Part shown: positions 24,801 to 33,175 of the stretch, one piece after another | Position numbering within the stretch: the first letter of the stretch is position 1 | Layout of the letters: each line of letters opens with the position of its first letter | Source: Phalacrocorax aristotelis | Taxonomy: Eukaryota; Chordata; Aves; Suliformes; Phalacrocoracidae | NCBI RefSeq assembly: GCF_949628215.1 | Contig: NC_134277.1 | Coordinates: 60,977,918-61,041,917, forward strand | Length of the DNA stretch: 64,000 nucleotides | Direction of reading: 5' to 3' | Translations under genes and position numbers: made by a program | Notes under the pieces: generated by a model | Databases searched by the model: none | Seen by the model: the letters and a program-made list of their open reading frames with translations, nothing else | Told to the model about the DNA's origin: nothing

Positions 24801-25123
24801 ACTCTCCAAGACATCAGCGCCTTCACAGCGCGGGGTCACCCCAGAGACCCGCAGGGAGCCGCAGCCCGCGACCACCCAGCGCCGCGCGGGGGGCGCGGGG
24901 CCGCGCACTGGACGCCGAGACACCCACGCGCCCAACGGCTGCCGGCGCCAGCGCGTTCCCCTCCTCACCCGCACGCAGCCCGTCCCCTGCCCGCGCTCAA
25001 CCCCAGCCCCCCGCGCTCACCGCTGTCGTCGTCGAAGTCCTCGGCCGCCGCGCCCCGCGCCAGGAAAGCGACCTGGACCAGCCCCAGCAGCAGCACCAGC
25101 ACCCACAGCGCGCTCAACCTCAT
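12461..25123 (-). CDS. PDIA4: PDIA4 (ERp72) protein disulfide isomerase A4, complete gene, 10 coding exons
   Basis: Joined exons, read on the minus strand: 25123-25021, 20009-19835, 18078-17873, 17219-17081, 16562-16357, 15679-15521, 14472-14321, 13922-13766, 13674-13441, 12876-12461. The lengths sum to 1947 nt, or 648 residues plus a TAG stop, against 645 in human ERp72. Order: signal peptide (1 to about 27), acidic stretch (40-64), catalytic domain a0 (CGHC 94-97), a (CGHC 209-212), non-catalytic b and b' (about 283-505), a' (CGHC 558-561), and KEEL at 645-648. The predicted cis-prolines are P141, P256 and P604, in GYPT, GYPT and GFPT. Family knowledge: it forms, breaks and rearranges disulfides in the ER lumen as part of the chaperone network, and KEEL retrieves it to the ER. 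All introns are GT-AG and every phase closes. No frameshift or missing catalytic residue was seen. Mammalian PDIA4 is induced by the unfolded protein response. Confidence 0.97.
13441..13674 (-). CDS. PDIA4: PDIA4 exon 9 (rest of domain b')
   Basis: 234 nt encoding residues 433-510: [20 protein letters not shown], then [40 protein letters not shown] and [18 protein letters not shown]. The acceptor is TTTTTCAG and the donor GTACAG. The match to ERp72 is close throughout. Confidence 0.95.
13766..13922 (-). CDS. PDIA4: PDIA4 exon 8 (domain b')
   Basis: 157 nt encoding residues 381-432: [20 protein letters not shown], then [20 protein letters not shown] and [12 protein letters not shown]. In the PDI family the b' domain usually supplies the main substrate or partner surface; here that is inferred from family knowledge. 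The acceptor is AATCAG and the donor GTAAGA. The following intron is only 91 bp. Confidence 0.95.
14321..14472 (-). CDS. PDIA4: PDIA4 exon 7 (domain b)
   Basis: 152 nt encoding residues 330-380: [20 protein letters not shown], then [20 protein letters not shown] and [10 protein letters not shown]. The acceptor is TTTTTCAG and the donor GTGAGT. The exon ends in phase 0. This b-domain part has no cysteine pair, as expected for a non-catalytic domain. Confidence 0.94.
14790..14910 (-). mobile_element. Possible ancient CR1/L3-like tail in PDIA4 intron 6
   Basis: AGAGCTGGAAAGGAACTCAC followed by AGGTCACCTAGTC resembles, with many differences, the conserved start of an inverted CR1 3' end (GCTGGAAGGGACCT, GGTCATCTAGTCCA). 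The rest fades into unique sequence. Confidence 0.4.
15521..15679 (-). CDS. PDIA4: PDIA4 exon 6 (end of domain a, start of domain b)
   Basis: 159 nt: completes Gly277 and encodes [20 protein letters not shown], then [20 protein letters not shown] and [11 protein letters not shown]. This is the start of the non-catalytic b domain, whose thioredoxin-like fold lacks a CXXC. The acceptor is TCACAG and the donor GTAAAG. Confidence 0.95.
16357..16562 (-). CDS. PDIA4: PDIA4 exon 5 (domain a active site)
   Basis: 206 nt from the last base of Trp208 to the first base of Gly277. CGHC (209-212) lies at 16550-16561, followed by [37 protein letters not shown] and [18 protein letters not shown]. The acceptor is TTCCCTAG. 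The donor is G/GTACTA, a poor match to the usual GTRAGT, but the only one that keeps the family's PREKYGIVDYM junction. Confidence 0.95.
17081..17219 (-). CDS. PDIA4: PDIA4 exon 4 (linker and start of domain a)
   Basis: 139 nt encoding residues 162-207 plus two bases of Trp208. It reads [20 protein letters not shown], then [17 protein letters not shown] and [10 protein letters not shown], typical of the a0-a linker and first half of a thioredoxin domain. The frame has no ATG near its start, so the exon was found by protein similarity to ERp72. The acceptor is TTTCAG and the donor GTAAGC. Confidence 0.95.
17873..18078 (-). CDS. PDIA4: PDIA4 exon 3 (domain a0 active site)
   Basis: 206 nt completing Trp93 and running to Asp161 plus one base. 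The redox motif CGHC (residues 94-97) is at 18066-18077 and is followed by [23 protein letters not shown] carries the cis-proline P141. The acceptor is TGACAG and the donor GTAAGC. It has the same length and phases as exon 5, which encodes the equivalent part of domain a. Confidence 0.96.
18079..19834 (-). other. PDIA4: PDIA4 intron 2 (1.8 kb)
   Basis: It separates the two bases TG of Trp93 from its last G. It contains a poly(A) run at 18685-18703. No other feature was recognised. Confidence 0.9.
18685..18703. repeat. Poly(A) run, 19 bases, PDIA4 intron 2
   Basis: A homopolymer of A on the plus strand, antisense poly(T) to the gene. No retroposed sequence was recognised next to it. Confidence 0.85.
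19835..20009 (-). CDS. PDIA4: PDIA4 exon 2 (acidic stretch and start of domain a0)
   Basis: 175 nt encoding residues 35-92 and two bases of Trp93. It begins [12 protein letters not shown], then has an almost unbroken Asp/Glu run up to about residue 64, followed by [14 protein letters not shown] and LLEFYAPW, the first strands of a thioredoxin fold. The acceptor is a T-rich tract ending TTCCAG and the donor is GTGGGT. The intron splits the Trp codon directly before the CGHC motif. Confidence 0.95.
20010..25020 (-). other. PDIA4: PDIA4 intron 1 (5.0 kb)
   Basis: This is the largest intron of the gene. It carries poly(A) runs at 20107-20121 and 21290-21308 and a pair of near-identical copies of TTTCACTGCAAGC at 22401-22440. 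No convincing CR1 or coding exon is visible. Its right end (24750-25020) is part of the CpG island. Confidence 0.9.
21290..21308. repeat. Poly(A) run, 19 bases, PDIA4 intron 1
   Basis: A homopolymer of A followed by GAGAGAG. No associated retrocopy was recognised upstream. Confidence 0.85.
25021..25123 (-). CDS. PDIA4: PDIA4 exon 1 (signal peptide)
   Basis: The exon encodes residues 1-34 plus one base. The ATG at 25121-25123 was chosen because a classical signal peptide follows at once: a basic R2, a hydrophobic core [17 protein letters not shown], then small residues near 24-27 suited to cleavage, followed by acidic EDFDDDS. An upstream in-frame ATG at 25295-25297 exists, but it would add 58 Ala/Arg/Gly-rich residues before the signal peptide and lies in a GC-rich leader, so it is less likely. 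The donor is GTGAGC at 25020-25015. Confidence 0.93.
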
Positions 25124-25124
25124 C

Positions 25125-25143
25125 CCGCCGCCGCCGCCGCCGC
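25125..25143. repeat. (CCG)n trinucleotide run in the 5' leader
   Basis: About six CCG units, read as CGG in the PDIA4 transcript, just upstream of the start codon. Such runs vary in length and can form structure in the leader. Confidence 0.85.
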
Positions 25144-25200
25144 CCCGCTCCTCACTACGCCGCGGCCCGCACAGCCCCTCGCGGGACGCCGCGCCTGCTG

Positions 25201-25205
25201 ATTGG
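25201..25205 (-). promoter_or_regulatory. CCAAT box, proximal
   Basis: CCAAT on the coding (minus) strand, about 78 nt upstream of the start codon. Nine bases further along the coding strand is CGGCG, matching 3 of 5 positions of the CCACG half of an ER-stress element (CCAAT-N9-CCACG). It may be a weak or diverged element; binding is inference. Confidence 0.4.
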
Positions 25206-25236
25206 CCGCTGCCTTGCGACGCGCGCGGCGCGGCCG

Positions 25237-25241
25237 CCAAT
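25237..25241 (+). promoter_or_regulatory. CCAAT box, plus orientation
   Basis: A CCAAT pentamer on the strand opposite to the gene, about 115 nt upstream of the start codon. The sequence nine bases downstream is TGCCC, so it is not an ER-stress element. NF-Y can bind either orientation. Confidence 0.35.
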
Positions 25242-25445
25242 CGCCTCGCGTGCCCTTCCGCCGCGGCTCCGACGCGCAAGGCCCGGTCTTGTGTCACGGG
25301 GGCGAGAAACGCGGCGCTGGCGGCCCCCTAGCAGCAACCACGGCGCCGCTTCGAGCAGCGTGAGGCGGGCGCGACCAGCCAAAGCACCAGGTAGGCGCCC
25401 CTCCGTGCGTAAAATTAGACGCCTACTCTGAGGTGCCTCTCCCCC

Positions 25446-25450
25446 ATTGG
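25446..25450 (-). promoter_or_regulatory. CCAAT box, distal
   Basis: CCAAT on the coding strand about 325 nt upstream of the start codon. Nine bases on is GCACC, matching 3 of 5 positions of CCACG. Another minus-strand CCAAT is at 25590-25594 without a CCACG-like partner. Confidence 0.35.
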
Positions 25451-25732
25451 CCGCCCGAGAGCCACCAACCGCCGGCTGCCACGCGTTTCAGGCGCAGTCG
25501 CCCTGGGAGAGGGGGGAGGTGGCGTGGCGGGAGGGAGGCGGTGCTCCCACCCCCGCCCCTAAGGGCGAGGAGCCACATAGCCGTTCGGGATTGGCGGGCT
25601 GTCGCCACTGGGCGGGAAGAAGGCGGGGCGGTGCCAGTGGGCGGTGGCAGCCTGTGAGGACGCGCCGCGTGCGCCGGGGGCGGGGCTTCCCCCGCGCTGG
25701 GGTGTGGCGTGGCGTTGGTGTGCCGTTGGAGG

Positions 25733-25780
25733 CGGGGGCAGGGCAGGGGCAGGGCAGGGGCAGGGCAGGGCAGGGCAGGG
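25733..25780. repeat. GGGCA/GGGGCA short tandem repeat
   Basis: About eight imperfect 5-6 bp units of GGGCA and GGGGCA inside the CpG island upstream of PDIA4. The G runs of three or four bases could fold as G-quadruplexes on the plus strand. Confidence 0.85.
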
Positions 25781-25999
25781 ATCTTCCGTTAGGCGCCCGG
25801 TGAGGGAGCTGGGGGCGGGTTTGGGGCTCCCGGTGGCGGAGGCCACGAAGTTGCCATTTACCTGAGCTGATTGACCGTGCCGTTGTGCTTGGGGGCTCCC
25901 ATAGGGCTCCCGGGCTCCCGTAGGGCTCCGGGGGATGGGGTGCAGCCAGTCCGTCTGTAACGCCGTAATTAACGACTGTACGCAGAGGTGCCACAGGCC

Positions 26000-28486
26000 T
26001 TGGGCAGAGGAAGGGTGTGCACTGCCGCCCGTTTGAACGTCTTAGGGTTAAATGTTTGTATTTCCAAAAAGCAGTTGTGAAATTGGAGTCGTTTATCTAG
26101 GTTATAAGACAGCATTAATTCTCTGTGTCACGATTTTTCGAGTGTATCTACGTCCTATTCATCAACAGACCCACAAACATAGTGGGACTTGTGTTGGTTG
26201 ATCTTCCCCTTTCCCTTCACTGACATAGCTATAGCACTTCTCTTTTTTAGGGTAATTATAGCATTTCTCTCTTCTGCTTACTGATGGTGACTGTGGAGAG
26301 ATATATCAGCATAATTTCTAGCGATTGTTCAAATGCTTATCTGGTTAACATCTAAGATCTAATAAGACAGTCCTAAAAACTGGGCTTTTGTTGCTCAAAT
26401 TGCCAGTTTGGCCACATGCTTGGACAAATCACAGCTGTTCATAGGTCCATGAAACAATTATTTTGTTTTTAACAAAATTTCTGACCCTTGAATAGATAGT
26501 TTGTAAGCATGAAGCACCATTAAATTCAGTACATGGTAGTCATACTCTGAAGTGGTAGCAGTAGCTAGTCATAAGCAAATATTTTTGAGACCTTGAAATG
26601 CAAGCTTAAAGTATGAAAATCATGATTTTCAGGGACTGAGAAGGCATTGTGTTGCTCTGAAAGACTATTGATGCATCTAGATTGCTGTTTGGCATTTGTC
26701 AGTTGTCCATAGCAAATAGGCTGGAAAAAATTCATTTAAAACCTGCCTTGTTCTACATTGCTAAGTAACAGGATGGGAGTCTGTGCCTTCCCTCAACTCA
26801 GCTGCAAAACAAATTATTTTGAAAATACAGTGTCTGATACAGTAGCAATTTTTCAACTTGTCTGCATACCACTACAATCAAGTGAGACCTGATCTGAACC
26901 ACATTAAAGCTGTCTTGACCCTCTCAAGATCTTGATCCTGGTCCTGTCTGGTTTTGATATCAGTATAAAAAACCCAGAACTTGTTTTGATGATTAGTGTG
27001 GTTAACATAGATATTCAGTAATTTGATGATAGCACACAATCAGATTGGACGCTCAGTGTTCTGAATGGGAAAAATTAAGAGTACAGAGAGTTTTTATTTA
27101 GAGTCTGTTCCCTGTTTAGTTAACACAACCCTTGATTTAAATATCGTGTTGGTGTGTGAAATATTTACTGCCTTCGTCATCAGAATTTATAAGAGAAATA
27201 GCAGCTATTGTAATCCATTTTATTCTGATTTAGGTTGGAGAATATCCACCTGACAGTGACCTGTCAGGGCAGAGGAGTTCTGTCAGGCTCAGTACTTCAT
27301 GACTGACATTGTCTAGGCCATTGGAAAACAGTTTAAAAAAGCTTGCAGAAAAAAAAAGGCATGTAAAATGGGGAAGTGATGTGAGTATTGCTTTTGTCTG
27401 TTTGAAATACAGGATTAAATACCTTTTGTGATGGCTAAATTTATGGTCACTGGGTTTTAAGTCTACACAAGTTAACCACATTGAAAACTGAGATCAGTAG
27501 ATTTGCTAGGCAAAGGTGTCAAGCACCAGCATCCAGCTAGACAGTGAAAAGGAAGCGCAAATAGTAGAAATAGAAGGGGGTGTGTGTGTGTTTATTATTT
27601 GTTTGAACTGCAGGAGGAAAGCCCACAAGTCAGAACCCCTGTAATCCCTGTTCAGCCTGATCAACTAACTGAGAGGTTTGCCACATTGTGGGTTCATTGT
27701 GTGGGTAGTTACAGTATTGGTAGCCCAGATCTTAGGCACATCCCACTAGACAAACAGGGCCTTGGCAAAGGACTATAGTCTGGTCTGTCTTCAAACCAAC
27801 AGGGCCGTGTCTGTTTTCCTAGTTTGGAGTAAGACAAGATAGCACAGTGAGTCATAAATAGTACAACAATTGGAAGTGTAATTCATTGTTGACCAGCTGG
27901 GGTGTAAGCCTTATGCAATGGTGAGATACACTGGGCACTGGAAGGAGTATGCCAGCTGTGCAGCTTTTCCAAGAGATTCCTTCCTGCTCTCTAAAGGCTT
28001 GCTTACCTGTGGAGGTGATCATATGAAGCTGAAAATCCTCAGAACTAAGTACTACTGGTAAGAGCACTGCTGCCTTTTGCCAAGTACTCATTCTTTATGT
28101 TAGTTAATAATAGGAAAACCCTCCTCTTTACCAGGAGGGTCTCTAGTCAGAAGGTAGGTGGAACAGAGCCTAGAACAGATAACTAAGTACAGGGTCATCT
28201 AGACATTAGATGCATGGAAAAGTGAATGGTACAGGTCCCTTGTAGGATGTCTCATGAGAAATCGGCTATACTTACAAGTCATTTCTGCCCCATACATACT
28301 AGAGAGCAAACAAGCACTGAAAGTATGAGACCTCACAGAGCACACTTTGGTTATTTGAAAATGGATTTTGCGCATACTGTGTTTTCATATCCTTTTAAGC
28401 TGTTAGCATCACCCTTGAGTGACTTGCATCCTTAGGAACAACCATACTATCAATACTCCTTAAATACGCGTTTCCTCAGGAACATT
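26000..28486. other. Unique non-coding sequence upstream of PDIA4
   Basis: AT-rich sequence without recognised exons. A short (GT)n run lies near 27579-27591. Frames are at most 83 codons and unrelated to known proteins. Confidence 0.6.
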
Positions 28487-29831
28487 CAGTAAGTGAGAAG
28501 ATCATGGAACAGCTCCTCCTAGAAGCTATGGTAAAGCACATGGAGGACAGGGAGGTGATCTGAGGCAGCCAACATGGCTTCACCAAGGCAAGTCCTGCCT
28601 GCCCAACCTAATAGCTTTCTGTGATCGAGTGACTACATCAGTGGACAAGGGAAGAGAAATGGATGTCATCGATCTGGACTTCTGTAAGCCTTTGATATTG
28701 TCCCCCACAGCATCCTTCTCTCTAAGCTGGGGAGATATGGATTTGGTGGGTGGACTGTTTGGTGGATAAGGAATTAGTTGGATGGTCACATCCAGAGGGT
28801 AGTGGTCAATGGCTCAATGTCCAGATGGAGACCAGTGACGAGTGGTGTACCTCAGGGGTCCATACTGGGACCAGTGCTGTTTAACATTTTCATCAATGAC
28901 ATAGATAGCAGGATCGTGCACACCCTCAGCAAGTTTGTAGACAACACCAAGCTGAGCTGAGCACTTGACATGCCAGAAGGACAGGATGTCATCCAGAGAG
29001 ACCTAGACAAGCTGCAGGAGTGGGCCCATGTGAAGACCTCATGAAGTTTGACGAGGGCAGGTGCAGGGTCCTGCACCTGGGTCTGGGCAATCCCCAACAT
29101 CACTACAGACTGGGGGATGAAGGGATTGAGAGCAGCCCTGTGGAGAAGGACTTGGGGGTACTGGTGGACGAAAAGCTGGACATGAGCCATCAATGTGTGC
29201 TTGCAGCCCAGAAAGCCAATTGCCTCCTGGGCTGCATCAAAATCAGCGTGGCCAGCAGGTTCAGGGAAGTGATTCTGCCCCTATACTCCACTCTGGTGAG
29301 ACCCCACCTGGGGTACTGCATCCAGCTCTGGAGGCCTCAGCACAGGAAGGACATGGACCTGTTGGAGCGGGTCCGGACGAGGGCCACAAAAATGATCTGA
29401 GGGGCTGGAGCACCTTTCCTACAAAGAAAGGCTGAGAGAGTTGGGGTTGTTCAGCCTGGAGAAGAGAAGGCTGCAGGGAGACCTTATTGCAGCCTTCCAG
29501 TACTTAAAGGGGGACTACAGGAAGGATGGGGGCAATCTTTTTAGCAGGGCCTGTTGTGGCAGGTTAAGGGGTAATGGTTTTAAACTAAAGGAGGGTAGAT
29601 TTAGACTGGATATAAGGAAGACATTTTTTACAGTGAGGGTGGTGAAGTGCTGGAATGGGTTGCCCAGGGAGACAGTGGAGTCCCCATCCCTAGAGACATT
29701 CAAGGTCAGGTTGGATGGGGCTCTGAGCAACCGGATCTAGTTGAAGATGTCCCTGCTTACTGCTGGGAGGTTGGACTAGATAACATCTAAAGGTCCTTTC
29801 CAACCCAAACATTCTATGATTCTATGATTCT
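28487..29831 (+). mobile_element. CR1 LINE, RT part to 3' end, 1.35 kb
   Basis: It starts in the finger region of the reverse transcriptase (ATCATGGAACAGCTCCTCC) and runs to a clean tail of repeated ATTCTATG at 29806-29831. Recognisable peptides include [40 protein letters not shown] and [19 protein letters not shown]. The catalytic FADD box is mutated to FVDN near 28937, and an in-frame stop (28560 region) and frameshifts break the frame, so the copy is inactive. Confidence 0.95.
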
Positions 29832-31618
29832 AAGTTTATTTCCTGTTGGTTTAAGTTGTCAATGCCTACCTTAAATTCTCCACAGGTTGCACCTGTGTTT
29901 TCCAGCACCATTATGTGGTGGTGGACTGTGGAAATACCTCTTTGTATCATACTGTCACTTTTTCCTTCAAGAGGTGGCCTAGACACTAGTCATCTTCTGT
30001 ACATTATTCTGCAAATTCTGTGGGGTACAGTGGTTAATCTTAGAAGAGCCATATTCTGCAGTAAATTTCAAAGAGGAAAAGCCACTATTCTTTCACAAAA
30101 GTCATGAAAATTGCAAGGTATGCCAAAATAAACTACATTGGTCTAACTTCTGCTATTAAATTATATTACAGTCTCAAAAGTAGATTTGAACCTACTTGGC
30201 CTTTCACAGCCTGATGATACTGAGTGGCTACTAGTGAGGATACTGAGCAATTATAATGATATAATGGCTAAGTGATAGCTGCTTTAATTTATTGTAATCC
30301 TTTTTATCACAGAGTGATACTGACTAGGTGTTGACTGATATTGTCTGAATAGAGGTGCAACAAATTAACTTACTATTTTTAAACATGAATTTTGTGTCTG
30401 GGTGTTATAGTAAATTGCTGATGGTTCTTAAGGGATTGGAAATTCTTTTTAATAGGATGTGTGCAGCCACAGCACCACGCCAGTTATGTAAGGTGTTGGA
30501 CCATGATGCACCACACATTTTCAGTAGGAATGTGTGACAGAGTGCTTTTTCCTTCTGTGATTTTTTTTTTTTATAGAGTGTTTGTTCCATACAGCATGGC
30601 TGATGGTGTTCTTGATGCCACCCACTGGCAATCTGAAATGTGGCTGAAATGCTAATACACACTTGACATCGCAGCACGTGCACAGTTCTGAATTGTTTTG
30701 AAGGAATGCTCTCAAAATTTGTTTTCTAAAAAAAATTCAGTTGTTTTTCACACAAAAAAACACACAAAACCTCTCTTTTCTGTGATCTGCCAGTTTTAAA
30801 CAGTGTCACACAAGTGTTGTGAATAATTTTTCTGGTAGTTTTCTTGTGAACTTCAGTTATCTTTTTTGCATAATAGCTAAACTTTCACAGCAAATGATGC
30901 TGAGTTGCCTGGCACATAACCTTCATGTAAATCACTTCAGTAACTCTCAGAACAATGCTAAATACCCATCCTGTTTTGCATTTCATCTAAATCTAGACAC
31001 AATTTAGAGAAAGAGAAAACACTTGTAGAACTCGTTGGTTTTGGTCAGTGGTTGATTCATGTATTACGATGCTTATTTTAAAATACCTTGCAATAATTTT
31101 CAGTCATCATTATATAAACTTGATAAAAAGTTTGATGTGAAAATGTTCCACTTTAATACTACCAAATTCTTGCAAGTAATGAAATAGGGTAAGTGACAGT
31201 AAGATAAATACTATTAATTCTGTTATTGCACTCTTTTTTTGCTGGAATAATTTTGAGTGTCTGTCTGGATGACTTATTTTCTCCAGGTTTTCTTATGAAA
31301 TTTTTTTTCCTCTCTCTTTTTTGTGTTTGTGGGGTTTTTGTTGTTGTTGTTGTTTGGTTTTGGCTGTTTTTTAATGGACTTGCAGTTAGTTCTTGGATAT
31401 CTGTGCTATATTAAATGAGTTCATACCTAATATCATTTGATGTGCTCAGCTCAAAGAAACTTTTACAGTCTAAGTTTAGCATCTTTCATGATAAAATACT
31501 GGGTCGTTTCATCTGGAAGTGGAAACTTTTTAAGAATGGTGTACCATCTCCTCTAATTAGAAGGGGAATATACTGATAGATAATATTCAGTCCTCATTTC
31601 AGAAGCAAATGATACAAA
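29832..31618. other. Unique AT-rich sequence
   Basis: No gene or repeat was recognised except a T/G-rich low-complexity stretch with (TTG)n near 31325-31360. Confidence 0.6.
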
Positions 31619-32516
31619 TGAGTAAGTTTGCAGATGACACCAAGTTGGGTGGAAGTGTTGATCTGCTGGAAGGTAGCAAGGTGCTACAGAGGCATCTGGA
31701 CAGCCTGGATCAATGGGCCAAGGCCTACTATATGAGGTTCAAAAATCCTAAGTGCTGGGTCTGCACTTGGGTCACAACAACCCCATGCAACACTACAGGC
31801 TTGGGGAAGAGTGGCTGGACAGCTGCCTGGAGGAAAAGGACCTGGTGCTGATCGACAGCCAGCTGAACATGAGCCAGCAGTGTGTCCAGGTGGCCAAGAA
31901 GGCCAATGGCATCCTGGCTTGTGTCAGGAATAGTGTGGCCAGCAGGAGTAGGGAAGTGATTGTGCCCTGTACTTGGCACTGGTGAGGCCGCACCTCAAAT
32001 ACTGTGTTCAGTTTTGGGCCCCTCACTACAAGAAGGAAACTGAGGTGCTGGAGCGTGTCCAGAGAAGGGCAATGAAGCTAGTGAAGGGTCTGGAGAGCAA
32101 GTCTTATGATGAGCAGCTGAGGGAATTGGGGTTGTTTAGCCTGGAGAAGAGGAGGCTGAGGGGAGACCTTATTGCTCTCTACAACTACCAGAAAGGGGGT
32201 TGTAGTGAGGTGGTTGTCAGTCTCTTCTCCCAAATGACTAGTGATAGGACTAGAGGAAATGGCCTTGAGTTACATCAGGGGAGGTTTAGATTGGATATTG
32301 GGAAAAATTTCTTTACCGATGGGTTATCCAGCATTGGAACAGGCTGCCCAGAGAAGTGGTGCGGTCACCATCCCCGGAGGTATTTAAAAGACGTTTAGGT
32401 GTGGTACTTAGGGACATGGTTTAGTGGTGGACTTGGCAGTGTTAGGGTAATGGTTGGACTCGGTAATCTTAATGGTCTTTTCCAACCTAAATGATTCTGT
32501 TGTTCTATGATTCTAT
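31619..32516 (+). mobile_element. CR1 LINE, 5'-truncated, different subfamily
   Basis: It begins at [18 protein letters not shown], so it is truncated almost exactly at the catalytic box, which is intact. It continues through [14 protein letters not shown] and a 141-codon C-terminal frame (31973-32398), then ends ATGATTCTGTTGTTCTATG. Small indels split it into at least three frames. The sequence differs clearly from the copy at 28487-29831. Confidence 0.94.
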
Positions 32517-32688
32517 TATAAATATTGCTAAATTAGCATAAGTAAACTGTCTACCTTCACTTCTTATACTGATGTCATTAAAAAATTTGATCTAGGGCTT
32601 CAAAAACATTTGAAAATTTAAAACAACTGCTGATAAAATTCTTTTAGCTGACTTCACCCACTATGGACTGCAGTGTCTAATGTGTAAA

Positions 32689-33175
32689 GTCATAGAACCA
32701 TAGCATGGTTCGGGTTGGAAGGGAACTTTAAAGATCATCTAGTCCAACCCACCTGCCAGGGGAAGGAACATCTTCAACTAGATCAGGTTGTTCAGAGCCC
32801 CATTCAACCTGAACTTGAACACTTCCAGGTATGGGGACTCTTCCTGCTGGCCATGCTGATTTTGATGCAGCCCAGGAGACAATTGGCTTTCTGGGCTGCA
32901 AGCGCACATTGATGGCTCATGTCCAGCTTTTCGTCCACCAGTACCCCCAAGTCCTTCTCCGCAGGGCTGCTCTCAATCCCTTCATCCCCCAGTCTGTAGT
33001 GATGTTGGGGATTGCCCAGACCCAGGTGCAGGACCCTGCACCTGCCCTTGTCAAACTTCATGAGGTTCACATGAGCCCACTCCTCCAGCCTGTCAGGGTC
33101 CCTCTGGATGGTATCCCTTCCACCAAGTGTATCAAGTGTATTTGGACACTCCCTGCTATTGGGATTTGGCAACGT
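32689..33175 (-). mobile_element. CR1 LINE with internal deletion
   Basis: On the plus strand it opens with the inverted tail CATAGAACCATAGCATGG, runs about 140 bp to near 32830, then jumps directly to the reverse-transcriptase C-terminal region (SCVK-like to [20 protein letters not shown]). About 450 bp normally lie between, so an internal deletion is inferred. It matches the 28487-29831 copy in subfamily but is in the opposite orientation. Confidence 0.92.

Larger units (their letters stand above)
25124..25990 (-). promoter_or_regulatory. PDIA4: CpG-island promoter and 5' leader of PDIA4
   Basis: The sequence from about 24750 to 25960 is strikingly GC- and CpG-rich, unlike the AT-rich DNA on both sides, and it covers exon 1 and its upstream side. 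No TATA box is evident near the start codon, so dispersed initiation typical of CpG-island promoters is likely. A CCG/CGG run directly precedes the start codon in the transcript leader. The island reaches about 850 bp beyond the start codon, which leaves room for divergent transcription, but no plus-strand gene was recognised. Confidence 0.8.

Noticed and set aside
25124-25297. N-terminal extension of PDIA4 from an upstream ATG
   Set aside because: The 58 added residues are low-complexity and would bury the signal peptide. ERp72 starts at the hydrophobic signal.
24694-25431. 245-codon plus-strand frame across the CpG island
   Set aside because: It is Arg/Pro/Ala-rich, antisense to PDIA4 exon 1 and its leader, and typical of stop-poor GC-rich DNA. 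No domain or family resemblance.
25488-25994. 168-codon minus-strand frame upstream of PDIA4
   Set aside because: Pro/Arg-rich, in the CpG island upstream of the start codon and not joined to the signal peptide frame. Treated as chance.
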